From Blastocladiella emersonii ATCC 22665 (Eukaryota > Blastocladiomycota > Blastocladiomycetes > Blastocladiales > Blastocladiaceae): 64,000 bases of DNA. The position numbers and the translations under genes were made by a program. Location of the stretch: the NCBI GenBank assembly GCA_025594325.1, contig JANHCV010000001.1:1116001-1180000 (forward strand). The letters run 5' to 3'. This document shows positions 42,101 through 52,307 of the stretch, piece after piece; positions within the stretch are counted from its first letter, which is position 1; the number at the start of each line of letters is the position of its first letter. The notes beneath the pieces were generated by a model. The model saw nothing but the letters and a program-made list of their open reading frames with translations. It was not told the DNA's origin and searched no databases.

Positions 42101-45100
42101 CTAGTCCTCCGTGTTCAGCATCCCCGTATCCGCGGCGCGGTCGAGATCCGCAACCTCGACCTTGCGCCGCATGGCCTCGGCGACCGCCTCGAAGATAGCA
42201 TCGCGGCCGCGGATCACCTTGTCGCGGACGTGGTTCACGAGCAGCCGCGTCTGCTCGGGCGTGTACGCGAAGTTGGTGGTCGCGCACCACGGCGCCGCGC
42301 CCGCGTCGAACGTGCGGAGCGTCGGGACCCCGAGCCCGAGATCCGCGGTGCTCCCGCTATCGTCGCCGTCCTCGCCGCCGTCCACGGGCTGCTCCTCGGG
42401 GAGCCGCTCGGGGAGCAGCGGGACGTAGACGAGGATCGGGCCCGCGTCGTGGTGCAGGTTGACGGACTCGGGGTCGATGGCGGACCTGTCGCGGCGGTTC
42501 GCTACGGGATGGCCCGGCGGGTGGAAGATGAACACGGGCGCCGTGAGGCCGGGGAACCCGTCCTCAGGGACGACGGCGGTGAGGTCAAGCTTCGGGAAGT
42601 TCAGGCCCCACTTCTTGACGAAGGCGTTGAGCGCGGGCACGTTGGCGGCGTTGGGCGCGAGGATATCGCCCGACGCGTCGAACAGGATGATCACGTCCGG
42701 GCGCGCCGCGCGCGACGAGTGCAGCAGCGGCGCCACGGGGAAGTTGAAGGCGAGGCCGCCGTCGACCAGCGACAGCGCAGGCAGGGCCTTCATCGACACG
42801 CTCGAGTCCGGGTCGTAGAACGGGTTCGGGACCGACGTCGGCTCGATCGGGTGCACCGTCGAGAGCTGGTCCTTGTGCACGAGCCGGTCGATCTGGCGCA
42901 TGATGGTCGGCGAGAGCGAAAAGTCCTCCTTGAGCTCGTTCCACGCGTGCTGGATCGACCCCGAGAAGGCCGACCCCCACACGCCCATGTAGACGGGGAG
43001 CGGGAGCTCGGGCATCGGCCTACACGTCCACGCGAGGTCAATCTCGGCTCCGCCGTCGCACAATCCCCCAAAACAACGCACTCTTGACTCGCGCCATGTA
43101 AGAAATCGCGTCCGAGCGCCCACACGGGGACCCGCGCCACGGCGTCGCGGTTCGCGCGGTCAAAGTACTGGACCGACGCGTGGTACGGGTCGAACTCGAC
43201 CCACGAGTACTGGTCGAGCCGCAGGTCGTGCGACACGCACGTGAAGATGGGCCACGGGTACGCCGCCGGGTGCAGGTGCGCTGCCGCGTCGCTAAGCTTG
43301 GGCGCGTACTTGAACGTGGTCGCGGCGGGCGGGCCGCGGTCGAGGCGGATCTCGTCGTCGTCGACTTCGCCTTGGCGGAGGTTGAGGCCGCACGCGCGGC
43401 TCGCGGCGACGCTCGAAGGACTGCTCCCCGCAGCGGCAGCGGTGGCGGCGGCACGCGTGCCGCCCATGGTCGGGCGCGGGAAGATCTGGTTGGCGACGAG
43501 CGCTCCAAAGTAGTCGGCGACGGATACGGGCTTGCTGAACAGCTTCTTGAGGATGACGGGCGCGAGAATGTGCTCGAGATCGTTGGCCTGCAGCTGGAAC
43601 AGATCCTCGAGCCGGATCAGGTCCGACTGGAGCCGCGGGATCAGCGAGTCGAGCAGATCGTCGAGGTTGTGGTGCAGCATCAGCCACTGCGACAGCGTGT
43701 AGGTGCTGCCCGACAGCGCCGCTACATGAAGTTGCGTGTCAGTTTCGCGTGCGATGGCGGTTACGAGTGGAGAACGTACAGATGTACTGCGAGGCCTGCA
43801 GGATGCCGATATCCTCGAGTCCCTGGAGAAACCCGACGGCGCTGACCATGGCGCGGTACCCGCCGCCGCTCATGGCCACGGCGACGGTCGGCGCCACGTC
43901 CTCGGTGATGCGGGTGCCGAGAAAGTCGGAGAGCGCATCGAGGACGTACGGCATGCGGCGCTTGATGTACGCCGACTCCTGCGTCGAGGGCTTCGTTGTC
44001 TCGCTACACAAACTCGGTTAGTCATCGCCCCTCGCACTCACGAGGCCCGCAAGAAACGTACGTCGTCTTGGCCGTCCACTGGATCTCGGGGAACCGCTTG
44101 GCGTCGTTACTGATCCGCTCAACGTCCTCGACCATACCGACACTGAGCAGCCGCGACCCAGCATTCACGACCTCGTCCTTCCACGCGCGCAGGGCCATAT
44201 CGACGCGCGTGAGCCCCTCGAGCCCGCCGGTCTCGGTACGCTGAAGCACCACGTCGTTGACGAGCTCGATCCCGAACACGCCGAGCGTCGGGTCGCGTAC
44301 GTCCGGGTACGCGAGGACCGCGGGCTTGAGCTCGCTGAACAGGAGGATCTCGCTCAGGCAGATGCGGCCAATGGACGGCGCCGGCAGCGGCGCGAGCTCG
44401 AGCGTCTCGCCGGGCGGGATCGGGAAGACGGCGCGCTGGCCCGCCTGCGTCGCCGCGTAGTTGGTCACGTTGCACAGCGCGAGCGCGTTCTGCAGGTGCT
44501 CGGGCGGCGCGCCGATGATTGACGACGGGCGCGACGTGAACGAGGCCGGCCGGGACGCGTACGAGGCCGGATGCGAGGAGGATGAAGAGTCGTCGCCCGC
44601 GTCAGGGTACAGCGTCGAGGTCTCGCGGGGCGCCGGCGTCGAGCCCTTGCGCGGGCGCGCAACGCGGACCGACTCGTCCGTGTTGATGGTGACGGGCGGA
44701 CTCTGTCCAACCGCGCTGGACGCCGACGACGAGCCCATGCCGAACTTGGAGTCGACCGTATCAGGCCGCGCGAGATCCATGCTTCCCAGTAAATCCTCGT
44801 TGCGCTGGAACATGTCGCCGACGCCGGGCGCGGGCGACGCGGCGGACCAGAAGTCGCGTGCGCGCTCCATGAACGACTCGAGGACGTTGAAGGCGGCGAG
44901 GTCAACGCACACGTCGTAGTGGCGGGCGACGTAGACGGGGCGGACCGACTGGTTGGTGACGGCGACGACCTTGGCGTTGGACTGGAACGCGAACATGGAC
45001 CCGGTGCTGCTCGGCTCGCGGCGCAGCGACGCGCGCGCCTTGGTCAGGACCTCGGTCGTCGGCGACCGCGGCGTCGGGCTATCGTAGACGAGGTCGGCCG

Positions 45101-45722
45101 TGCTGTGGGCCGCGGCAGCCGCAGCGGCGGCCGACGTGTCGGGCACGTTGGCGAGGCCGCGCAGACCCATCGAGGCCTGGAGCGACTTCCAGCCGTCCGG
45201 GTGCAGGATCTTGGGGACGAGCGGGGTCGGCATGTCGTGGACGAAATCGTGCACGGCGTGGTAGACCTCCTTGATGGCGTCCTCGAGGACGTGGAACGGG
45301 TCGTCCTCGTGCGGGTTGAAGCGCCACGTCGACTTGCGCGGGCGGCCGCGGGTAGACTGCTCCTTGTCGTCGGTGTTGGTGTCGCGGGGCGGCGGAGGCG
45401 GCGATGGTTCGCACGCGGTCACGGCGAGCGGTGATCCGAGCTGGGTCGCGATCCAGGAGAAGGAGGGCGGAGAGATTGCATGGTAGTTGACTGGTCGCTG
45501 ATCAGCAGCCGAGTCGTTGGGGCGGTCGCGGGCGAGGAGGTAGGCCCCAGCGGCGACGGCCGCGGCAGCAGCAACCGATGAGACGGCAAAGAAGGGCAGG
45601 TGTGGGACACGGCGGTGCGACTGTGACCAGCGATTCCAGGACCAAGTCCCGGTCCAAGTTCGGGCGCCAGACGGCCAGCGCGGCGGGCGCGGCGGCGCGT
45701 CTCCTCCTGCCCCGAGTGGCAT
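42101..45722 (-). CDS. Cytosolic phospholipase A2-like lipase with long N-terminal extension
   Basis: Exons 45722-44062, 44003-43780, 43721-43082 and 43019-42101; 1147 aa. The C-terminal half is a cPLA2/PLA2c catalytic domain: SGGGYRAM (oxyanion Arg motif, about residue 600), ALSGSTY with the nucleophile Ser (about 632) and SLVDGG with the catalytic Asp (about 926), then DVIILFDASGD. VYMGVWGSAFSG is the usual GxWGSAF block and fixes the third junction. The N-terminal 550 residues hold a likely membrane segment near residue 50, disordered Ser-rich stretches and a block of unknown fold (ICLSEILLFSELKPAV). Expected reaction is hydrolysis of acyl chains from phospholipids or lysophospholipids. 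The third donor is GTGCGT. The start at 45722 is chosen because upstream sequence enters the divergent promoter. Confidence 0.82.
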
Positions 45723-46077
45723 GCTGAGAGGTGGCGCAAGTTGAGCAAGTAGTCGTCGCGAGTCGGTACAGCGTGCGAGTGGGATACACGGGGCAGGGCC
45801 AGTTACATGTGTTGCGCCCAGTCTAGCGGGTGTGCGGGCAGAGGAGACGACGCGTCGCGGCGCGTCAACGGTTTGCACGGGTCCATGTGGCCGGCCGGGC
45901 GGGGAGGAGACACGCGGCGCGAGACAGCGTGAGCCGCCCACGTGCGCGCCACGTTCGCCTTGGGGACGCGCTCCGTCGCCGCGGCCGCTTTTTTGGCCGT
46001 CGATCACGTCAGCGACACCCTCCTTCAAGTAGCGCCTGAGGACGTGTACTCGTCCCCTCTCCCTAACCAGCACTTGC
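45723..46077. promoter_or_regulatory. Divergent promoter, phospholipase / glutathione synthetase
   Basis: 355 bp without a gene. Contains ACGACGCGTCGCGG at about 45847-45860 and CGCGAGACA at 45918-45926, a one-base variant of the recurring motif. Confidence 0.35.
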
Positions 46078-47622
46078 ATGGAACCACCCGTCACCATGGC
46101 CACCGCCAACCCGACCCCGCAGCACGCCGCGCCGCCCGCGTACCCGCCGTCACTGACGCCGGCGCAGGTCGCACAGCTGCGCGATCTCGCCGTGGACTGG
46201 TCGCTCGCGCACGGGCTCGTGATCCGCGCCGTGGGCGCTGACGGCAAGCCGGTGCCGCACAGCGCGGTGCACGCGCCCGTGGCGCTGTACCCGTCGCCGT
46301 TCCCGCGCGCGTGCTTTGAGCGGGCGCGCGCGCTGCAGCCCGCCTTCAACACGCTGGTGCACCGCATCACGCGCGACCCGGACTGGCTCGCGGGCGTCAT
46401 GGACACGCTCGGCGACACGGACGCGTTCACGGCCCGCCTGTACGCAATTTGGCGCGAGCGTCGGGCCGCGGCGGCGGCGTCGCCCGCGGCCGAGGCCGAC
46501 CAGCCCATCACGCTCGGCGTGCACCGGTCCGACTACCTGGTCCACCGCGACGCGGCCTCGGGCGCGCTGGATATCCAGCAGGTCGAGCTCAACACGATCG
46601 CGTCGTCGTTCGGGTGCCTGTCGACGCTCACGGCGCAGCTGCACCGGTACCTGCTCGACAAGACCGACTTCTACAACCGCGTCGACGACCCGACCACCCA
46701 CGATATCACGGCCGCCGCGCTGCCGCCCAACGCCGCCACCGCCAACATTGCGCGCGGCCTGGCCGAGGCCCACGCCCTGTACGGGAACCCGCGCGCCGTC
46801 GTCGTCATGGTGGTCCAGCCCGGCGAGCGCAACGCCCTCGACCAGCGCTGGCTCGAGTACGAGCTCATCGAGACCCACCGCGTGCGCCTGCTGCGCCGCA
46901 CCCTCGCCGACCTGCACGCGCAGGCCACGGTCACCCCCGACCGCAAGCTCGTCATCGAGACGCTCAGCGGACCCACCGAAGTCTCGGTCGTCTACTACCG
47001 CGCGGGCTACGGGCCGGGCGACTACCCGACCGAGGCCGAGTGGGCGGCGCGCGCGCTGGTCGAGCGGTCGCTCGCCGTCAAGTGCCCGACGGTCGCGCAG
47101 CAGCTGGCGGGCGCCAAGAAGGTGCAGCAGGTACTGGCGAACGCGGGCGAGGTGGAGCGGTTCCTGCCCGCGGCCGACGCCGCGCTCGTGCGGTCGTCGT
47201 TCACGGGCCTGTTCCCGCTCGACGCGGGCACCCCCGAGGGCGACGCGGCGTACGCGCGCGCGCTCGCGGAGCCGCACCGGTTCGTCGTCAAGCCGCAGCG
47301 CGAGGGCGGCGGCAACAACATCTACGGCGCCGATATCCCGGCGTTCCTGCGCGCGCTCCCCGCGTGCGACCGGTCGGCGTATATCCTCATGGAGCTCATC
47401 ACGCCGCCGCCCATGCAGAACGTGCTGGTGCGCACCGGCGAGCTGATCGCCGACGCCGACGTGGTCAGCGAGCTCGGGATTTACGGGATCTGGGTCGCCA
47501 AGGGCGACGAGGTCGTCATCAACGAGGCCGGAGGACATCTGCTGCGCACCAAGGTCGCCTCGTCCAACGAGGGCGGCGTCGCGGCCGGGTTCGCCGTGCT
47601 CGACAGCCCGCTCCTGTTCTGA
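46078..47622 (+). CDS. GSH2: Glutathione synthetase (eukaryotic type)
   Basis: Single exon, 514 aa. ATP-dependent ligation of glycine to gamma-glutamylcysteine, the last step of glutathione synthesis, in the cytosol. Family blocks in order: GVHRSDYLVH, QQVELNTIASSFG, KCPTVAQQLAGAKKVQQVL, KPQREGGGNNIYG (ATP-grasp loop), MELITPPP, ELGIYGIWV, and HLLRTKVASSNEGGVAAG at the C-terminus. No lesion seen and length fits the family. A second in-frame ATG at 46096 (CCGTCACCATGG) is an alternative start. The 3' end faces the next gene convergently with only 69 bp between stops. Confidence 0.96.
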   Translation: MEPPVTMATANPTPQHAAPPAYPPSLTPAQVAQLRDLAVDWSLAHGLVIRAVGADGKPVPHSAVHAPVALYPSPFPRACFERARALQPAFNTLVHRITRDPDWLAGVMDTLGDTDAFTARLYAIWRERRAAAAASPAAEADQPITLGVHRSDYLVHRDAASGALDIQQVELNTIASSFGCLSTLTAQLHRYLLDKTDFYNRVDDPTTHDITAAALPPNAATANIARGLAEAHALYGNPRAVVVMVVQPGERNALDQRWLEYELIETHRVRLLRRTLADLHAQATVTPDRKLVIETLSGPTEVSVVYYRAGYGPGDYPTEAEWAARALVERSLAVKCPTVAQQLAGAKKVQQVLANAGEVERFLPAADAALVRSSFTGLFPLDAGTPEGDAAYARALAEPHRFVVKPQREGGGNNIYGADIPAFLRALPACDRSAYILMELITPPPMQNVLVRTGELIADADVVSELGIYGIWVAKGDEVVINEAGGHLLRTKVASSNEGGVAAGFAVLDSPLLF

Positions 47623-47691
47623 TCTGGTTGGGAAGGGTGGTTTGATAGATTCGGTTTTGCAGTCAACTAAGGGGATACGGTATTGATACTA

Positions 47692-48333
47692 CTAGAACAT
47701 GGTGATGTTGCGCGCGCGGCGCGGCGCGGGTGGTGCGACGGCGGCCTCAAAGGTCTGTTCTGGCGCGGGTGCAGCTGACTTCTCCTCCTCAACGGGCACG
47801 GCCACGGGCGAAGCAGCGACTTGGACCACTGGTGGTTCGACTGGAACCTCGACGGCGGCAATCGGCTCGGGAACGGGAGCGGGAGTGGGCGAGGAGCCCC
47901 AGAGCCAGCCGAACCACGACGAGCTCGCGGTCGCACTTGCCTCACCGACCGGAACGGCGACAGGCACGCTCGCCTCGGCCTTGACAGCAGCCGCGGCGGC
48001 CGCCACCTTGGCCTCCTCGAGCGCGGCGAGCTCGCGGCGCAGCTTGCGCAGGGTGACGCCATACTGCTCCTCGAGCTCCTCGCGCTCCTGGCGCGTCCAC
48101 TGCACGTTGAGGGCGAGCGACCCGAGAATCGACCAGGCCAGGTACGCGCGCACGTAGCGGCCGTACCGGTCCCAGAAGGCGCGCATCGTCTTGGCCGTCA
48201 CGTCCCACGGGTCCGGGTCGCTTGACGTCGGAGCGGTCGTGGTGGTGGTCAGGGACCGCTGGGCGCGGAGGCCGGTCGTTGCTGACGACGCCAGCCGGCG
48301 CGCGGCGCGTAGCCGCAGGGCGGAGCGATACAT
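47692..48333 (-). CDS. Predicted mitochondrial single-pass protein, unknown
   Basis: 213 aa from ATG 48333. The Arg/Ala/Ser-rich N-terminus without acids (MYRSALRLRAARRLASS) looks like a mitochondrial presequence. A conserved-looking middle follows: FWDRYGRYVRAYLAWSILGS with a hydrophobic segment, then a charged coiled coil (RQEREELEEQYG ... LRKLRRELAALEEAK). The Pro/Val/Ala-rich tail ends RRARNITMF. The layout resembles small inner-membrane assembly factors such as the yeast INA complex subunits, but no homology can be claimed. Divergent from the dynactin gene across 228 bp. The open frame extends upstream to 48555, but that part lies in the spacer. Confidence 0.6.
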   Translation of the reverse strand: MYRSALRLRAARRLASSATTGLRAQRSLTTTTTAPTSSDPDPWDVTAKTMRAFWDRYGRYVRAYLAWSILGSLALNVQWTRQEREELEEQYGVTLRKLRRELAALEEAKVAAAAAAVKAEASVPVAVPVGEASATASSSWFGWLWGSSPTPAPVPEPIAAVEVPVEPPVVQVAASPVAVPVEEEKSAAPAPEQTFEAAVAPPAPRRARNITMF

Positions 48334-48561
48334 TGCAGAGAGTGTGCGTCGGGATCGGCGTGAGGGAGAGGTCGAGTCGGGAGGTCCTCTTGTTGATCTC
48401 GTCGCCCGTGCCTGGGTCGCTCGCGGCGCGCACACGAGGTCGGTCAACGCCACGACGCCGCGCCGCCCAGCGCGCCGCCATCCCTTCTTTCTCCCTCCCC
48501 TTCTCATCCATCGCGCCCTGGACGCGATCTCCATGCAACTGTAACCAACCAGCATCGCAAC

Positions 48562-50118
48562 ATGTCAACCGCGCCCGGCGCGTCCATGGAGTTTGCGCCG
48601 CCGGCCGTGTCGTACGCGTGCAGCTGCTCGCAGACGGTGGCGCCCATCACGTCGCTGCTGTTCTGCAAGGACTGCGTGGCGACGCGGTGCTCGCGGTGCG
48701 TCAGCCACGAGACGGCGTGCTACTACTGCCCGCTGTGCCTGTTCGAGGTGCCCTCGTCGTCGGTCAAGAACGAGCGCAACCGGTGCGCCCGCAACTGCTT
48801 CGAGTGCCCCGTCTGCCGCAGCTCGCTGTCCGTCATGGCCGAGGCCCCGCCGCCCGGCACCGTCCCGCCCGGTGCGTCCGCCACCTCGCCGTACGCGGCC
48901 ACGGGCCGGCCGGGCACTCCCGGATCGTCGCCTGGGTCGCCCGGCGGCCCGCCCGCACCGCCCACGCGCCACTACCTGCAGTGCGGCTTCTGCCGGTGGG
49001 ACTCGCGCGAGACGGGCATCGTGTTCGACCGCGCCACGGGGCTCGGCGGGTCGCTGCTCAAGCGCGAGGAGGGGTCGTCGTACGCCCGCGAGTTTGCCGC
49101 GCTCAAGGCCGACCTCGAGAAGAAGCTGCAGAGCAACACGCGCGCGCCCACGTCCTCGTCGCGCATCTCGTCGCCCCACCTCGCCCTCCTCTCGCCCTCG
49201 TTCAGCAGCCTGCAGCGCCACCTCCCGTCGCTGCCGTCGCGCGGCAGCCTCAACAAGATCGAGCGCACGGGCAGCACGTCGGGCGCGGGCGCCGGCGGAG
49301 CGGGTAAAGCGGTGCCCGAGCCGTACCGCCCGCAGGTGCCGTTCGACGAGGCGCGCGACAAGCGGCGCGTCGAGAAGATGATGACGCTGCAGTACGTCGA
49401 GGAGATCCCGACGCTCGAGCAGCGGCTCAACCAGCCGCTGTGCGACGTGCTGGAGCGGCTCCTGCCGCTGCGCACGCACCTGCGCGCCAAGCTGGCCAAA
49501 CGGTGCCGGCAGTGCGACAAACAGCTCATCAAGCCCGAGCCCAAGGCGCAGGCGACGCGGTTCAAGCTCAAGCACGTTGCCCTCGCGCACCTGCCCGCCC
49601 TCACGCTCGCGCACCCGATGCCGATCTTGGTCCAGAACCAGAAGGCCACGGTGCTCGTCCGGTTCACCAACCCGCTCGAGGAGGACCTGCAGATCTCGCT
49701 CACGGCGCTGGACACCATGTTCGCGACCGTCCACCTCGTGTGCCCGCAGTTCTCGGTCCCCGGGTACGACGAGATGCAGGTGTACGACGAGTTCACCGAC
49801 GACCCGGCCCTCGTCGCCGCCTCTGAGGCTGGGCTCGCACCGCACGGCGTCGTCCAGGTCAAGGGCAACTCGGTCGTCGTCGAGATCCACGTCACGCCCC
49901 GCGGCGGGCTCGGGTCGCCCGTCGAGTTCCAGCTCATCGTCAACTACAAGTTCAATCCCGCGGCCGGCGCCGGCTCGGACCTCACGCCGACCGCGAGCCC
50001 GACCGTCGCCCGCCGGTCCCGCGCGCCGTCGGCCGCGACCGCGCCCAAGACCATGAACCTCGCCGTCTCGATCAACGCCGGCAGCGTCAGCTCTACCTTC
50101 TCCTTCCCGACCATGTAA
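48562..50118 (+). CDS. DCTN4: Dynactin subunit 4 (p62)
   Basis: Single exon, 518 aa (animal DCTN4 about 460). Pointed-end subunit of dynactin, the dynein activator. N-terminal zinc-binding cysteines follow the p62 order: CSCSQ, FCKDCVATRCSRCVSHE, YYCPLCLFEVPSS, RCARNCFECPVCRSS, and the signature CGFCRWDSRETG. A low-complexity insert separates these from helices and a C-terminal beta-rich part (VLVRFTNPLEEDLQISL) like the p62 Ig-type region. No intron and no lesion. Confidence 0.93.
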   Translation: MSTAPGASMEFAPPAVSYACSCSQTVAPITSLLFCKDCVATRCSRCVSHETACYYCPLCLFEVPSSSVKNERNRCARNCFECPVCRSSLSVMAEAPPPGTVPPGASATSPYAATGRPGTPGSSPGSPGGPPAPPTRHYLQCGFCRWDSRETGIVFDRATGLGGSLLKREEGSSYAREFAALKADLEKKLQSNTRAPTSSSRISSPHLALLSPSFSSLQRHLPSLPSRGSLNKIERTGSTSGAGAGGAGKAVPEPYRPQVPFDEARDKRRVEKMMTLQYVEEIPTLEQRLNQPLCDVLERLLPLRTHLRAKLAKRCRQCDKQLIKPEPKAQATRFKLKHVALAHLPALTLAHPMPILVQNQKATVLVRFTNPLEEDLQISLTALDTMFATVHLVCPQFSVPGYDEMQVYDEFTDDPALVAASEAGLAPHGVVQVKGNSVVVEIHVTPRGGLGSPVEFQLIVNYKFNPAAGAGSDLTPTASPTVARRSRAPSAATAPKTMNLAVSINAGSVSSTFSFPTM

Positions 50119-50461
50119 CATCGCCCTCCCCTCTATTTTGTATTATTCCCTCCTCCGCGCTCGCAATCGCAACCTATATCGAAACGGATCACATGCTTGC
50201 ACCTGAAGTGCTCGCGCGGCGCGCCGACGACGTGAGGTCGAAGCCCGCGGCCGCCGGCCACCCCGCCGCCCCTCCATCCACGACCATGTTCGCTGCTGTG
50301 CGTGTCGCCGGCACCCCCCTCACTCGCTGCAATGCCATCGCGCCGCTCCCATGCATCGCCCGTGACTGACTGATCCCGCGAATCCGTGCTCCGCGCGCAC
50401 GCGACACCCGCATCGCATCGCTCGTTCGTAGCCCGGCGCCACTCCTGGCTTCTCGTTCAAC
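50119..50461. other. Spacer, promoter of Nup58 gene
   Basis: 343 bp. No gene and no copy of the recurring TGCGAGACA motif seen. Confidence 0.4.
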
Positions 50462-52099
50462 ATGCCAGCCGCCACGTCGGCTGCCGCGCCGGCGGCACCC
50501 GCACCGGCGGCACCCGCACCGGCATTCGGCGGTGGTGGCATGTTCGGTGCGCCCGCGGCATCGGCGCCCGCGACGTCGGCGGCGGCTCCGGCCCCGGCCC
50601 TCGCCTTTGGCTCGTTCGGCGCGGCTGCCCCCGCTGCGTCCGCGCCCACAACCTCTGTGGCTGCCGGTGCCGGCAAGCCCTTTGCGTTTGGCGGCGGTCT
50701 GACGTCCACCCCCGCGACGTCCGCGCCCGCAACGCTTGGGCTCGGCGCGGCGAAGCCGCTGACGCTCGGCGGGTTCGGCGCGCCCGCAACGTCGGCGGCG
50801 GCGGCGCCTACGTTCTCGCTCGGCGGCGGGTTTGGTGCGCCCGCCCAGCAGCAGCAGGCGCAGGTGCAGGTCACGATGAAGACCAAGTTTGCCGATCTCC
50901 CGGCCGACGTGCAGAACGAGTTGCGCGCCATCGAGTACGTTGTGTGCTGCGTGATTGGGTAGCCCAGTCAACTCACCCCCCGTGTCCGAGTGTGTAGCAA
51001 GCTGATCAAGGAGCAGACGGGCCTGGCCGACTCGCTGGTGAGCAAGGACACGGGCAGCGCGCTGCGCGACCTGACCGACGACATTGCCAAGCTGCGCAAG
51101 ACGCACGGGGCCATTGCCGTGGTGCTGGAAAAGGACCTGCAGGCGGCGCTCGCGCTGCGCGGGGCCGCGCGCAAGGAGCTGAACCGCGCCGAGACGGCGG
51201 GCCGGATCCTCGACGCGGAGCTGCACAACACGACGGCGCAGATGGCCCACAACAAGTACTACTCGACCATCGCCTACTTCCGGGAAAAGGACGACGAGTT
51301 CCGCTGCCGCGCCACCGAGTACGCGCAGCGCATCGCCGAGCTCGAGGACCACATTGCCTCGCTGTGCTCGGCGCACGCGCCCACCCCGCAGACCATCGGC
51401 GAGACGGTCCGGACCCAGCACAGCTCCTTCCTCCTCCTCGCGTCCCAGGTCGCCGCCCTCCACAACAACGTCGAGAAGCTCCGCGAGCAGTACGTCGTGT
51501 ACCGCCGCCAGTACTACGGCGACGCCAAGAACCCCTTTGCCGTCGGCGGTAAGAAGAACCGCAACAAGCGGCCCGCCTCCCACATGGCCATGGACGAGGA
51601 CAACCTCGGCGTCTCGTACAAGGACTACGCCAACCAGTTTGTCGAGCCCACCAACTTTGCCCCCGCCGTCCAGCCCGCCGGCGCCCCGGGCGCCCCCGCC
51701 ACCTCGGCTGCCGCGCCCGCGGCCGCTACGACTGCCTCCACGTTCGGCTCGTTTGGCGGGTTCGGCGCCGCCAAGCCGTTTAGCACGCCCGCGGTCACCA
51801 GCACCGCGCCGTTCGGTGCCCCGACCCTCACGCTCGGCGCCACCTCTGCTCCTGCGACCTCGGCCCCCGCGACGTCGCTCCCGGCCTTCAGCCTCGGCGG
51901 GTTTGGCCAGACCTCGGCCCCCGCGTCGTCGCCCGCCGTCGGCCTCGCTGGCACGCAGGCGGCTGCCGCCACGCCCATGCTCTCGTTCGGCGCGACCCCG
52001 GCCTCGACGGCCGCGGCCGCACCAGCATCCGGCTTCTCGTTCGGAACCACCGTGTCCGCGGCGGCCCCGACGATGTTCACCGGGTTCGGCAAGAAGTAG
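50462..52099 (+). CDS. NUP58: Nucleoporin Nup58/Nup49-like
   Basis: Exons 50462-50934 and 50998-52099 (intron GTACGT...TAG, phase 2), 524 aa. FG-repeat nucleoporin of the central channel Nup62 complex. N-terminal and C-terminal FG/GFG repeats in Ala/Pro/Thr-rich linkers flank a coiled-coil core: LPADVQNELRAIDKLIKEQ, then YYSTIAYFREKDDEFRCR and RIAELEDHIASL, then VEKLREQYVVYRRQY. This order is that of Nup58/p45 (yeast Nup49). The intron falls exactly in the IDKLIKEQ helix. Identification rests on the coiled-coil layout; Nup62 would have a different core. Confidence 0.88.
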
Positions 52100-52307
52100 C
52101 GGGGGTGCGCCGGATGTGGTTGTGCGGAATATACTTGATTTCTCTTGCAGTGGTCGGTCTTGAGGGTCTTGGGTCGTTGTCGCCGAGGGACGTCGTGGAC
52201 GCGACGACCACGGCGACCACTGCGCCGCGCGCGCGCCGATCATCTTCTCCCCCTCCCGTCCCTTGGAATCGTGAACGCATCATCCAATTAACCACACACC
52301 TATTGCA

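Noticed and set aside
45723..46511. In-frame extension of the phospholipase towards 46511
   Set aside because: Would overlap the glutathione synthetase start on the other strand and the divergent promoter.
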